In this document: positions 20,715 through 31,307 of the stretch, piece by piece
How the letters are laid out: the number at the start of each line of letters is the position of its first letter
Numbering within the stretch: position 1 is the first letter of the stretch
NCBI GenBank assembly: GCA_008923315.1
Contig: WBSF01000007.1
Location: 276,246-340,245 of the forward strand
From: Betaproteobacteria bacterium SCN1
GTDB taxonomy: Bacteria; Pseudomonadota; Gammaproteobacteria; Burkholderiales; Thiobacillaceae
DNA: 64,000 nucleotides
Direction: 5' to 3'
Position numbers and translations under genes: made by a program
The notes under the pieces: model-generated
Database searches by the model: none
Told to the model about the DNA's origin: nothing
Seen by the model: the letters and a program-made list of their open reading frames with translations, nothing else

Positions 20715-22508
20715 TCAGGCCGGATGATGGTAGAGCTTGTGATAAAGCCCGCCCTTCTCGATCAGCATTTCGTGCGCGCCTTCTTCGACCACGCGGCCGT
20801 TCTCGAACACCAGGATGCGGTCGGCCTGCCGCACCGCCGACAACCGGTGCGCGATGATCAGCGTGGTGCGGCCGGCAAGAAAAGTCCGCATGGCCTCGTG
20901 CAGGCGGCGTTCGGTATCGGTATCGAGCGCCGAGGTCGCCTCGTCGAAGATCACCACGCCCGGCCGGGCCACGATCATCCGCGCAATGGCCAGCCTTTGA
21001 CGCTGCCCGCCGGACAGACGCACGCCCTGCCGCCCGACCACGGTATCCAGACCCTGCGGCAGCGCGGCGATGATGTCCTTCAGCTGCGCGATCTCGAGCG
21101 CCTGCCACAGCGTGGCGTCGTCCACCTCGCGGCCGAGCGTGAGATTGGCGCGCACGTCGTCGTTGAACAGTACCGGATGCTGCAGCACCACGCCGACGTG
21201 CTCGCGCACCGTCTCCCAGCCGATCTCGGTCACCGGCACGCCGCCGTAGAGGATGCGGCCCGCCTTCACCGGATACAGGCCGAGCAGCGCCTGCACCAGC
21301 GTCGACTTGCCGCCGCCGGACGCGCCCACCAGCGCCACTTTCTCGCCGGGCCGGATGTCCAGGCTCACATCGTCCAGAATCGTCTCGCCGTCGTCCTCGT
21401 AGGCGAAGCGGACATGCTCAAGCGTGATACCTGCCGTCGTTCGCCCGGCGAAAGGATCGGCCAGCGCGGGATGCGCCGGCGCATCCTTCATGCCCAAAAG
21501 CGCGTTGATGCGGCCCAACGCGCCCTGCGCGGCGAACCAGGCGTACTGCATGTTCACCAGCTCCTGCACCGGCGTCATCATGAACCACAGGTAACCGAAT
21601 ACCGCCAGCATCTCGCCGATCGTGAGATCGGAAAACACCACCATCAGCATCGCCAGTGCACGGAATATGTCGAAACCCGCCAGGAACACGAAGAAGGCGA
21701 TCCGGCTCATCGCGTCCGACTTCCACGCGAAGGCCGCGGCGTGACGCCGGATGTCGCCGGCGCGGTCGACGATACGCGCAAGGTAGTGCTTCTCGCGGTT
21801 CATCGCGCGAATCTGCGTCAGCGCGTCGAGCGTTTCGGCGAGCGCGTCCTGGAACACCTCCACCGCGCGGTTCTCGACCTTCTTCAGATCCTTCACCCGC
21901 TTGCCGAGCCGGGTGGAAAACAGGATCACCGGCGGATTCAGCACCAGGATCAGCAGCGCGAGCTGCCAGTGCATCCAGAACAACACGCCCGCCACGCCGA
22001 CCAGCGTCAGTACCGACACGATGAAACCCGAGATCGATGCGCCGAGGAAGGTGTCGATGGCGTTGAGATCGGTGACGAAATGCGAGGTCACCCGCCCCGC
22101 GCCCACGGTCTCGAACGCCGATACGGCGATTCGCGACAGGCGGTTCAGCATGCGCGTGCGGATGCGGTAGGTGATCTCCTTCGCCAGCAGCGAGAAACTG
22201 CGGCCCTGCCATACGTTGAGCAGGATGGCGACGAGCCGCAGCAGCAGCGTCGCCAGCAGCGCCACGCCGATGAAGAGCACCGGCCCGTGCCAGGCCGCCG
22301 GCGTCCAGGCTGCGATGGTCTCGACGAACCGCGCCGGATGATGCAGCAGCACCTCGTCCACCATCAGCGGCAGCAGCAGCGGCAACGGTACGGCGGCGAC
22401 CACCGCGAGCAGCGCCACGAGGTTGGCCAGCAGGATCTGCCGGCGATGGTTCCGGAGTTCGGCGGCGATGCCGCGCCAGGTCAGCGTGCGGTCGGTCTCG
22501 ATAGACAT
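20715..22508 (-). CDS. ABC exporter, fused membrane and ATPase domains (MsbA-like)
   Basis: Half-transporter expected to work as a homodimer. The start at 22508 (MSIETDRTLTWRGIAAEL) gives 597 residues; the longer in-frame extension is not protein-like. The N-terminal half has about six membrane helices. The ATPase half has ALVGASGGGKSTLV, LSGGQRQRLAIARM and VVIFDEATSALD. It resembles lipid/peptide exporters of the MsbA/ABCB group, but the substrate cannot be told from sequence. It is divergent from ackA with 111 bases between. Confidence 0.9.
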   Translation of the reverse strand: MSIETDRTLTWRGIAAELRNHRRQILLANLVALLAVVAAVPLPLLLPLMVDEVLLHHPARFVETIAAWTPAAWHGPVLFIGVALLATLLLRLVAILLNVWQGRSFSLLAKEITYRIRTRMLNRLSRIAVSAFETVGAGRVTSHFVTDLNAIDTFLGASISGFIVSVLTLVGVAGVLFWMHWQLALLILVLNPPVILFSTRLGKRVKDLKKVENRAVEVFQDALAETLDALTQIRAMNREKHYLARIVDRAGDIRRHAAAFAWKSDAMSRIAFFVFLAGFDIFRALAMLMVVFSDLTIGEMLAVFGYLWFMMTPVQELVNMQYAWFAAQGALGRINALLGMKDAPAHPALADPFAGRTTAGITLEHVRFAYEDDGETILDDVSLDIRPGEKVALVGASGGGKSTLVQALLGLYPVKAGRILYGGVPVTEIGWETVREHVGVVLQHPVLFNDDVRANLTLGREVDDATLWQALEIAQLKDIIAALPQGLDTVVGRQGVRLSGGQRQRLAIARMIVARPGVVIFDEATSALDTDTERRLHEAMRTFLAGRTTLIIAHRLSAVRQADRILVFENGRVVEEGAHEMLIEKGGLYHKLYHHPA

Positions 22509-22619
22509 AGTGCGCCAGCATATCGCCTCGCGGCGGCCGGGCCAAACCCGGCGCCGGCGAAGGCCGCATCCTGCCCGGCACACACAGGCCCCGGGCCGAA
22601 TCGACCTAGAATTCCTTTC

Positions 22620-23819
22620 ATGGACACCATTCTGGTCATCAATTCGGGCAGCTCCTCGATCAAGTATCAGGTGATCGCCCTGCCCGGCGATGCGCGTCCC
22701 GTACGCGGCGTACTGGAGGGCATCGGCGGCACGCGGGCGCAGCTGACCCATGCGTGCGACGGCCGCGTGCCGCAGGTCCGCACGGTCGACGCGCCCGACC
22801 ATGCCACCGGTCTCGACCGGATCTTCGCGCTGCTGGGTGACCCCGCGCTCACCGGCACCCTGCGGCTGCGCGCCGTCGGCCACCGCATCGTGCACGGCGG
22901 CGGCGCCTTCACCGGCCCAGTCCGTCTCGACGATGCGGCCATCGCCGCACTCGAAGCCCTGCGCACCCTGGCGCCGCTGCACAACGCCGCCAATCTGGCC
23001 GGCATCCGCGCCGCGCGCATCCACCTGCCCGGCACGCCGCAGGTCGCGGTGTTCGACACCGCCTTTCATCACGACCTGCCCGAAACCGCCCGCCTGTACG
23101 CCCTGCCGCTGGATCTGCAGCGCCGTCTGGGCATCCGCCGCTACGGTTTCCACGGTTTGTCGCACCAAGCCGTCATGCTGGCCACCGCCCGCCACCTGGG
23201 CCAGGCTGCCGAAACGCTCAAGCTCGTCAGCCTGCACCTTGGCAACGGCGCGAGCGCCTGCGCCATCCGTCACGGCCGGAGCGTCGACACCTCGATGGGT
23301 TACACCGCGCTGGAAGGCCTGGTGATGGGCAGCCGCTGCGGCGATCTCGATCCCGCCCTGCCCGGCCTGATCGCCGAAGTGGAACGTTTGTCGGGCACAC
23401 AGCTGTCCGACCTGCTGAACCGGCAGAGCGGCCTCCTCGGCCTGTGCGGCGACAACGACATGCGGCGCATCGAGACGCGCATGGCCGCTGGCGATTCCGA
23501 TGCACGGCGCGCCTTCGACCTGTTCTGCCATCGCGCGCGTCAGTATGTAGGCGCTTACTTTGCGGTGCTCGGCGGCATCGATGCCCTCGTTTTCACCGGC
23601 GGTATCGGCGAGCATTCCGCCGCGGTGCGCGCGGCGGTCTGCGCCGACCTGGGTGCACTCGGGCTCGCCGTCGATCCCGTACGCAACGCCACGCCAGGCG
23701 ACGGCACCCGCGTCATCAGCCCGCCGGACACCGGATGCAAAATTCTGGTCGTGCCCGCCGACGAGGAAAGCATGATCGCCCGCGCCACCTACGACTGCCT
23801 CGATGGAGCCCCGCCATGA
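22620..23819 (+). CDS. ackA: Acetate kinase
   Basis: Interconverts acetyl phosphate + ADP and acetate + ATP. The 399-residue protein begins [19 protein letters not shown] and has [31 protein letters not shown] and [11 protein letters not shown], the family signatures. It overlaps the phosphoketolase start by 4 bases, so acetyl phosphate from that enzyme would be used directly for ATP. No ribosome binding site is visible. A -10-like TAGAAT lies only about 7 bases before the ATG, which would fit a leaderless transcript. Confidence 0.96.
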   Translation: MDTILVINSGSSSIKYQVIALPGDARPVRGVLEGIGGTRAQLTHACDGRVPQVRTVDAPDHATGLDRIFALLGDPALTGTLRLRAVGHRIVHGGGAFTGPVRLDDAAIAALEALRTLAPLHNAANLAGIRAARIHLPGTPQVAVFDTAFHHDLPETARLYALPLDLQRRLGIRRYGFHGLSHQAVMLATARHLGQAAETLKLVSLHLGNGASACAIRHGRSVDTSMGYTALEGLVMGSRCGDLDPALPGLIAEVERLSGTQLSDLLNRQSGLLGLCGDNDMRRIETRMAAGDSDARRAFDLFCHRARQYVGAYFAVLGGIDALVFTGGIGEHSAAVRAAVCADLGALGLAVDPVRNATPGDGTRVISPPDTGCKILVVPADEESMIARATYDCLDGAPP

Positions 23820-26200
23820 CCCCGCCCGATCCCGCCTTGCCGACCGACGCCGAACTGGACCGGCTCGACGCCTGGTGGCGCGCCGCCAACTACCTGGCCG
23901 CCGGCATGATCTACCTGCAGGCCAATCCCCTGCTGCGCGAACCGCTGCGCCCCGAGCACATCAAGCACCGCCTGCTCGGCCACTGGGGATCGAGCCCCGG
24001 CCTCGCCTTCATGTACACCCACCTCAACCGGCTGATCGTGCGCCACGACCTCGATGCGATCTTCCTCGCCGGCCCCGGACACGGCGCGCCCGGCGTGCTC
24101 GCTCCGGTCTATCTCGAAGGCACCTATTCCGAGGTCTATCCCGACCGGAGCCAGAGCCTCGAAGGCCTGCGCCGCTTCTTCAAGCTGTTTTCCTTTCCCG
24201 GCGGCATCGGCAGCCACTGCACGCCGGAAACGCCCGGCTCCATCCACGAAGGCGGCGAACTCGGCTACAGCCTGTCGCACGCCTTCGGCGCGGCCTTCGA
24301 CAACCCCGAGCTGCTGGTCGCGGTGGCGGTGGGCGACGGCGAGGCCGAAACCGGCCCACTCGCCACCGCCTGGCACGCCGGCAAATTCCTCCACCCCGTC
24401 CGCGACGGCGCGGTGCTGCCCATCCTGCATCTCAACGGTTACAAGATCGACAACCCAACCCTGCTCGCCCGGATCGGCCGCGACGAACTCGACCATCTGA
24501 TGCGTGGCTACGGCTGGGTGCCGCACTTCGTCGAGGGCGACGAACCGATGGCCATGCACCGGCAGATGACCGCGACGCTCGAACGCTGCCTCGCCGACAT
24601 CCGCGCCATCCAGCAGGACGCGCGCGCCAGCGGCCAGGCCCGCCGCGCGCACTGGCCGATGATCGTGCTGCGCTCGCCCAAGGGCTGGACCGGCCCGAAA
24701 ACCGTCGACGGCCACCGTGTCGAAGGCAGCTGGCGCGCGCACCAGGTACCGCTGCCCGGCGTGCGCGAGAATCCGCAGCACCTCGCCCAGCTCGAAGCCT
24801 GGCTGAAAAGCTACCGCCCGGACGAACTGTTCGACGCCGACGGCCGTCTTGTCCCCGAACTGCGTGCACTCGCGCCGCGCGGCGAACGCCGCATGAGCGC
24901 CAACCCGCACGCCAACGGCGGCCGCCTGTGCCGCCCGCTCGACCTGCCGGACTTTCGCGACTATGCCCAGCCCGTCGAGGCCGCGGCGCGCGACACCGCC
25001 TTCAACACTAGGCCGCTCGGCGCCTTCCTACGCGACATCCTCGTGCGCAACCCCGACAATTTCCGCCTGTTCGGCCCCGACGAAACCACCTCCAACAAGC
25101 TCGATGCCGTCTACACCGTCAGCGGCAAGCTCTGGCTCGCCGACACCTTGCCCGAAGACGCCGACGGCGGCCGGCTCGCACCCGACGGCCGCGTGATGGA
25201 AATGCTCTCCGAACACACCCTCGAAGGCTGGTACGAAGGCTATGTCCTTACCGGCCGCCACGGCTTCCTGTCCACTTACGAAGCCTTCGCCCATGTCATC
25301 GACTCGATGTACAACCAGCACGCCAAATGGCTCACCCTGAGCCGTGAAATCCCCTGGCGCGCGCCCATTCCGTCGATCAACCTGCTCATCACCTCCACCG
25401 TCTGGCGGCAGGACCACAACGGCTTCACCCACCAGGACCCCGGCTTCCTCGACGTCGTCGCCAACAAGAACCCGGCGATCACCCGCATCTACCTGCCACC
25501 CGACGTCAACACCCTGCTCGCCACCGCCGACCACTGCCTGCGCGGGCGCGACACCATCAACGTCATCGTCGCCGACAAGCAGGCCCACCTGCAGCTCCTT
25601 GACATGGACGCCGCCATCCGCCACTGTGCCAAGGGCATCGGCATCTGGGACTGGGCCAGCAACGACCAGGGCGGCGAACCCGACCTCGTCATGGCCGCCT
25701 GCGGCGACATCCCCACCCAGGAAGCGCTGGCCGCCACCGCCCTGCTGCGCGAACACTTTCCCGGCCTGAAGATCCGCTTCGTCAACGTCGTCGACCTGTT
25801 CCGCCTGCAGCCACCGGGCGAACACCCGCACGGTCTCTCCGATCGCGATTTCGACAGCCTCTTCACCCTCGACCGGCCGATCATCTTCAACTTTCACGGC
25901 TATCCCTGGCTCATCCACCGCCTCTCCTACCGTCGCACCAATCATCCCAACCTGCACGTGCGCGGCTACAAGGAAAAAGGCAGCATCAACACCCCGCTCG
26001 AACTGGCCATCGACAACGAAACCGACCGCTTCAGCCTCGCCATCGACGCCATCAACCGCGTACCGCACCTGCGCGTCGCCGGTGCCCACGTCAAGGAAAA
26101 ACTCCGCGAACTGCAGTTCGACTGCCGCGCCTACGCGCACGAATACGGCATCGACCGGCCCGAGGTGCGCGACTGGCGGTGGCCGGAGGAATTGCGGTGA
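23816..26200 (+). CDS. xfp: Xylulose-5-phosphate/fructose-6-phosphate phosphoketolase
   Basis: Thiamine-diphosphate enzyme that splits xylulose 5-P (and often fructose 6-P) with phosphate into acetyl phosphate and glyceraldehyde 3-P or erythrose 4-P. The 794-residue protein, normal for the family, has [28 protein letters not shown] and the cofactor motif [19 protein letters not shown] with a later Asn (LNGYKIDN). It is co-translated with ackA (ATGA overlap). The stop lies 10 bases from the left end of the genomic island, and no terminator is visible. Confidence 0.96.
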   Translation: MTPPDPALPTDAELDRLDAWWRAANYLAAGMIYLQANPLLREPLRPEHIKHRLLGHWGSSPGLAFMYTHLNRLIVRHDLDAIFLAGPGHGAPGVLAPVYLEGTYSEVYPDRSQSLEGLRRFFKLFSFPGGIGSHCTPETPGSIHEGGELGYSLSHAFGAAFDNPELLVAVAVGDGEAETGPLATAWHAGKFLHPVRDGAVLPILHLNGYKIDNPTLLARIGRDELDHLMRGYGWVPHFVEGDEPMAMHRQMTATLERCLADIRAIQQDARASGQARRAHWPMIVLRSPKGWTGPKTVDGHRVEGSWRAHQVPLPGVRENPQHLAQLEAWLKSYRPDELFDADGRLVPELRALAPRGERRMSANPHANGGRLCRPLDLPDFRDYAQPVEAAARDTAFNTRPLGAFLRDILVRNPDNFRLFGPDETTSNKLDAVYTVSGKLWLADTLPEDADGGRLAPDGRVMEMLSEHTLEGWYEGYVLTGRHGFLSTYEAFAHVIDSMYNQHAKWLTLSREIPWRAPIPSINLLITSTVWRQDHNGFTHQDPGFLDVVANKNPAITRIYLPPDVNTLLATADHCLRGRDTINVIVADKQAHLQLLDMDAAIRHCAKGIGIWDWASNDQGGEPDLVMAACGDIPTQEALAATALLREHFPGLKIRFVNVVDLFRLQPPGEHPHGLSDRDFDSLFTLDRPIIFNFHGYPWLIHRLSYRRTNHPNLHVRGYKEKGSINTPLELAIDNETDRFSLAIDAINRVPHLRVAGAHVKEKLRELQFDCRAYAHEYGIDRPEVRDWRWPEELR

Positions 26201-26210
26201 AGCGGTAAGG

Positions 26211-26228
26211 CTACTTGCCGATGCAGAA
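26211..26228 (-). repeat. Left attachment site of the island (mnmE-end duplicate)
   Basis: Read on the minus strand this is TTCTGCATCGGCAAGTAG. It matches the last 18 bases of mnmE (TTCTGCATCGGGAAGTGA, 40973-40990) at 15 of 18 positions, and would encode Phe-Cys-Ile-Gly-Lys-stop. Same-orientation duplicates of the mnmE 3' end at both ends of an integrase-bearing segment are the footprint of site-specific integration. Confidence 0.85.
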
Positions 26229-26287
26229 GCGGCACTAATTCCGCATGTCGTTGATTTTCAAGCCAATTAAGGCGGTCCCGCAACGTG

Positions 26288-26306
26288 CTTGGACCTATTC
26301 TTGGAC
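26288..26306 (+). repeat. Paired CTTGGAC repeats, possible integrase arm site (left)
   Basis: CTTGGAC at 26288-26294 and at 26300-26306, starts 12 bases apart, about 60 bases inside the left attachment site. The right end has the same arrangement with the same spacing (40839-40857). This fits arm-type sites of a tyrosine recombinase, but binding is inferred. Confidence 0.5.
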
Positions 26307-26626
26307 CCAAGCACCAAGTGTGTCCCTTGGTAGCGGCGGATGGCCCATCTTGGACGCTCCCCGCACTCTCGTCGCCGGTACAGCACGCCAGCAAGCGGTC
26401 TGATCAAGGACGGCGAACATGGCCACCGACGTTCAGCAACGTCCAATGACTGTAGCGGAGGCTCAGTTTCCCACCTCCTGATCCAGAACACCAAGGATGT
26501 TGCGCCCTGCTTCAGCCCGAAAAAACGGGAGGCGCGCAGTTCGGATTGATGGCTGCGGCAGCGGTGATGCCGAAGTGAGATGGCGGCTCCTTTGGCCAGT
26601 TGGCCGATACCGATGGGAGCCTCGCC

Positions 26627-27796
26627 ATGTCACACCAAACTTCAGACATCATCACTCCGAAAACCCTGTTGCTCGATGAGCGGCTGACGCCGCTGGAGCG
26701 CAACGCTTGGCTGACTTTCCGTTCGCTGGCCAGCAGCGACGGCACCGTGGTTCTCAGCTACGACGCGCTGCGCGGATACCTTCCCAGCGCACCGGGCAGC
26801 AAGAGGGCTGCCTTGGAAACCGTGTCCAGGGCCGTGCTGTGCCTGCGGCTGTCCACGTGGATTGCGCTGGTCGAGTACCGCCGCAACCCGATGACCGGCT
26901 TCTCGATGGCCAGCCGCTACGCGGTGCGGAATCAGCCCCTCGCGTTCGACGACGCCTGCATGGAGGACGAGGATTACCTGCCACTGCTGGAACGGGCACT
27001 CGGCCATGCCAGTGCGACGATTCGCCAACTGGCTCAGTCCATTCTCGATGAGGCCATGCGCCATCCGGACAGGTTGGAAAAGCTGCCTGCAACGATGCAA
27101 GAGCGGATCAGGCGCCTACAGCACCGTGGCGACGACCATGACCCGGGCAGTCCTGGTGGCTCAACTGCGCGCGATGCCCTCGTGCCCGAAGCCAGCGGCG
27201 GCATTCCGAAACCCGTTCCGGCATCTGCGACAGCAGTACGTACTGTAGAAAAAGAAGTATTAAAAGAAGTACGTACGTACCGCTCACAACCTGAAGTGCG
27301 GGTATCGGGGCCAGATATGCCAGTCCGCTTCCGGCAACTGCCGCAGGATCAGCAGCAGATTCTCACCGCTCGTCTCAGGGGCTTGCCTCTGGAGCAACGC
27401 CTGGCGGTGCTGGCCGAGTGGGACGTGCGCTGCGAATCAGGTGGCGTGCACAACGCCATCGCCTACCTCTACGGGTTGATCAAGAAGGCCGTGCAAGGCG
27501 TGTTCAAGCTCTGGGCGGCGCGCAAATCCACCCCGCAGCAGACACCCGTGCAGGCCGTCAGCAACAGCCAACATAGCTCGCCGCCTGCTCCTTCGCCATC
27601 GTCCAGCAGCCAAGCCGCAAAGCCTGCGTCGCGCGAGGTGGCGCAAGGGCATCTGGATCAGATCAGGCGCATGTTGAAGACGCCATCGCTGCCCATCGGG
27701 CAGATCATCGGCTGCATGGCTGACAGCGGAATGCTGCCAACAGCCCCTGGGAATACGCCCGCTGCTGCAAGGCTGGGGCTACTGGGCTCGGCGTGA
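26627..27796 (+). CDS. STY4528-like pathogenicity-island replication protein
   Basis: The first 150 residues resemble the STY4528 family found in integrative elements and pathogenicity islands (LTPLERNAWLTFRSLASSDG, then VSRAVLCLRLSTWIALVEYRRNP). That region probably has a winged-helix fold used in element replication or regulation. The start at 26627 is preceded by GGGAG. The 389-residue protein has a hydrophilic, Ser/Pro/Gln-rich linker near residues 310-345. Family assignment is from pattern memory and the exact role is unknown. It is the only gene on the left side of the island likely tied to element maintenance. Confidence 0.7.
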   Translation: MSHQTSDIITPKTLLLDERLTPLERNAWLTFRSLASSDGTVVLSYDALRGYLPSAPGSKRAALETVSRAVLCLRLSTWIALVEYRRNPMTGFSMASRYAVRNQPLAFDDACMEDEDYLPLLERALGHASATIRQLAQSILDEAMRHPDRLEKLPATMQERIRRLQHRGDDHDPGSPGGSTARDALVPEASGGIPKPVPASATAVRTVEKEVLKEVRTYRSQPEVRVSGPDMPVRFRQLPQDQQQILTARLRGLPLEQRLAVLAEWDVRCESGGVHNAIAYLYGLIKKAVQGVFKLWAARKSTPQQTPVQAVSNSQHSSPPAPSPSSSSQAAKPASREVAQGHLDQIRRMLKTPSLPIGQIIGCMADSGMLPTAPGNTPAAARLGLLGSA

Positions 27797-28382
27797 GGCA
27801 GATGGGGCCGTCACTGCCCGCCGCAGTGACGGCCCGTCGAACTGCAGCAGCAATGCGGGTTGGCGCAGTCCCGCATTGATGGCTGCGCACATGACGATGC
27901 CCCGGCACACTGGCCCAGCAACGACCTGCCGGTGGGTATGAACACCGGAACCCTGGCGCAGGTTCCTGCAAGCGCCACCCGGCTCGCCGGGCGGAACCAT
28001 CCCAGGCACACCCAGGCTCGCTCTGTGTGCCGTCCTACCCATGGGCAGAGCCTTCCTCATCCTCGGCGAGGTTCGTCTCGCCATCGTCGCAACATACGTC
28101 CGCCGTTCCAGGCACTCATTGCTGGTCGCCCGCCCTCGCGCGGCCTGCCGACACCTTTTCCACCACCGCACCACAGGAGGTACTCATTCCAGCACACCGC
28201 GTTGTCGTCCCTTGCCATTCCTCCGCCCGGCCTTCCCACAGGAAGCAAGGCGGACGCCTCATTCGAGGCCACAGGTGAACTGAGCACCTGGCCCTTGCCC
28301 TTCGGGGATCTCGCCTTGGCGAGTTGGCAAAAACACTGACCGTTTGCTTCTCAGCCCCAACAACCGATGGAACGACACCGCG
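27797..28382. other. Intergenic region of the island with hairpins, no gene
   Basis: About 590 bases with no convincing gene; a Pro/Arg/His-rich open frame at 27860-28339 looks spurious. Visible structures are an 8-bp perfect stem AATGCGGG/CCCGCATT (27852-27877, 10-base loop), a copy of ATTGATGGCTGCG (27875-27887) shared with 26545-26557, and a short stem CTCGCC/GGCGAG at 28310-28323. A structured leader or untranslated RNA is possible. Confidence 0.6.
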
Positions 28383-29246
28383 ATGGACGACCTGACCTAT
28401 ACCCTGCGCCAGCTCTGCCTGCGCAACCGCGACGGCAGCCACGCCACCCAGGCCGACCGGCAACGGTCACTGGCACTGGCCGCCCGCCAACTGCGCGAAG
28501 CAGGCTTCCGCCAGATGCGGGCCACCTCGCTCAAGGGCAAGCACGTCGAAGCCCTGTTGCAGCGCTGGCAAACCGAAGGCCTGTCGGCGGGCACACTGAA
28601 GAATCGCATGGCGCACCTGCGCTGGTGGGCAGAGAAGGTCGGCAAGGCGGGCATCCTGCCAGCGGACAACACCAGGCTGGGCATCCCTGAACGCCGCTAT
28701 GTGACCAATGAAAGCAAGGCCAAGGAACTGGGCGATGGGCTGGACAGAATCACCGATCAACACGTCCGCATGAGCCTGCGCCTGCAAGCGGCTTTTGGCC
28801 TACGGCGGGAGGAATCCATCAAGTTCCAGCCCCGCTATGCCGACCGTGGCGACCACATCGCCATCAAGGGGTCATGGGCCAAAGGCGGACGCGACCGGAC
28901 TGTGCCGATCACGACGCCAGAGCAGCGGGCGGTGCTGGACGAGGCCCACCGGCTGGTGAGGTTGGACTCGCTGATCCCAGCGAACAAGACCTACATCCAG
29001 CAGCGGCACGTTTACGACGGGCAGTGCAAGGCGGCAGGGTTGAGCAACATGCACGGACTGCGGCATGGCTATGCCCAAGCGCGCTATCAGGTGCTGACGG
29101 GCTGGAAGGCTCCGGCGGCAGGCGGTCCTTCGACACAGCAACTGACACCCGCACAACACGGCCAGGACCAGGTTGCGCGACAGACGATCAGCCGTGAATT
29201 GGGGCATGAGCGACTGCAAATCACGATGGTGTACCTGGGTCGATGA
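28383..29246 (+). CDS. Integrase-domain protein (tyrosine recombinase-like)
   Basis: A 287-residue protein with an N-terminal SAM-like core-binding region (about residues 5-95) and a C-terminal catalytic-like domain. Plausible catalytic residues are the Arg in AAFGLRREES, His and Arg in MHGLRHGYAQ, His in ELGHERLQ and Tyr in ITMVYLGR. It resembles the small integrase-domain proteins found inside integrative elements, distinct from the element's main integrase. The start at 28383 (MDDLTYTLRQL) is chosen over an upstream TTG at 28344, but neither has a strong ribosome binding site. Confidence 0.7.
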   Translation: MDDLTYTLRQLCLRNRDGSHATQADRQRSLALAARQLREAGFRQMRATSLKGKHVEALLQRWQTEGLSAGTLKNRMAHLRWWAEKVGKAGILPADNTRLGIPERRYVTNESKAKELGDGLDRITDQHVRMSLRLQAAFGLRREESIKFQPRYADRGDHIAIKGSWAKGGRDRTVPITTPEQRAVLDEAHRLVRLDSLIPANKTYIQQRHVYDGQCKAAGLSNMHGLRHGYAQARYQVLTGWKAPAAGGPSTQQLTPAQHGQDQVARQTISRELGHERLQITMVYLGR

Positions 29247-29313
29247 ATTGATTCTCTTGATGCCAGCCTTGCGGCTGGGGAGCGAGCTATTGGCTCGGAT
29301 GCCTCCGACAGAA

Positions 29314-29359
29314 AATGCTCTTAAAGCATTAAACTTGATGTATGATGCTTATCAAGCAT
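29314..29359 (+). promoter_or_regulatory. Two palindromic operators before the XRE gene
   Basis: AATGCT/AGCATT (29314-29330, 5-base spacer) and ATGCTT/AAGCAT (29345-29359, 3-base spacer) have centres 30 bases apart, about three helical turns, on one face of the DNA. A -10-like TATGAT (29341-29346) overlaps the second palindrome. They lie 23 bases before the XRE start codon, as expected for autorepression. Confidence 0.65.
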
Positions 29360-29381
29360 ATTTACGCCACCAAGATACCCT

Positions 29382-29678
29382 ATGGTCAACAGCGTCGCTG
29401 ATCTCATTCGGGCCGCCCGCAATGGGCGAACCCAGGCGGAGTTCGCCACTGTTCTGGGCGTTTCGCAGTCCCAGTTGAGCCGGTATGAGCGGGGGGAGTA
29501 CGACCCGCCCGCCAAGGTGATCAATGCCTGTATGCGGGAGGCGCATATCGGCAATGGGATATCGGCGCCATCGGCTGACGACTTGGCCCAGAGGGTACGC
29601 ACGACGTTGGCCAGCCCAGATAAGGAGCAGGCACGCTCCGCCATCGCCAGCCTGTTAGCGGTGCTTGCTCATGAATAG
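29382..29678 (+). CDS. Small XRE-family helix-turn-helix regulator
   Basis: A 98-residue protein with an N-terminal Cro/CI-type HTH: AARNGRTQAEFATVLGVSQS followed by QLSRYERGEYDPP (residues 11-43). The C-terminal half is helical with no known motif. There is no clear ribosome binding site. It is immediately upstream (60 bases) of hsdM in the same direction and sits behind two palindromes. It is therefore a candidate controller of the R-M/DarTG operon, in the manner of C proteins of type II systems; that role is inferred. Confidence 0.85.
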   Translation: MVNSVADLIRAARNGRTQAEFATVLGVSQSQLSRYERGEYDPPAKVINACMREAHIGNGISAPSADDLAQRVRTTLASPDKEQARSAIASLLAVLAHE

Positions 29679-29738
29679 CGGTGGCAAAAAACTTCTGGTC
29701 GTACTGAGCGGCCCGGCACGCACATAGGACAGGAAACA

Positions 29739-31296
<1,558 letters not shown>

Positions 31297-31307
<11 letters not shown>

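Larger units (their letters stand above)
26201..26626. other. Left end of the genomic island, no gene
   Basis: Non-coding stretch from the xfp stop to the first island gene. It holds the left attachment repeat (26211-26228), two CTTGGAC repeats 12 bases apart (26288-26306) that may be integrase arm sites, and a copy of ATTGATGGCTGCG at 26545-26557 that recurs before the next island region. No convincing open frame is present. Confidence 0.7.

Noticed and set aside
20715..23615. Extended start of the ABC transporter beyond 22508
   Set aside because: The extra N-terminal part lies antisense to ackA and has no protein-like features; the conserved transporter begins at 22508.
27860..28339. A 159-residue plus-strand frame in the island gap
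   Set aside because: Pro/Arg/His/Ser-rich without motif or ribosome binding site; several frames are equally open. Treated as non-coding.
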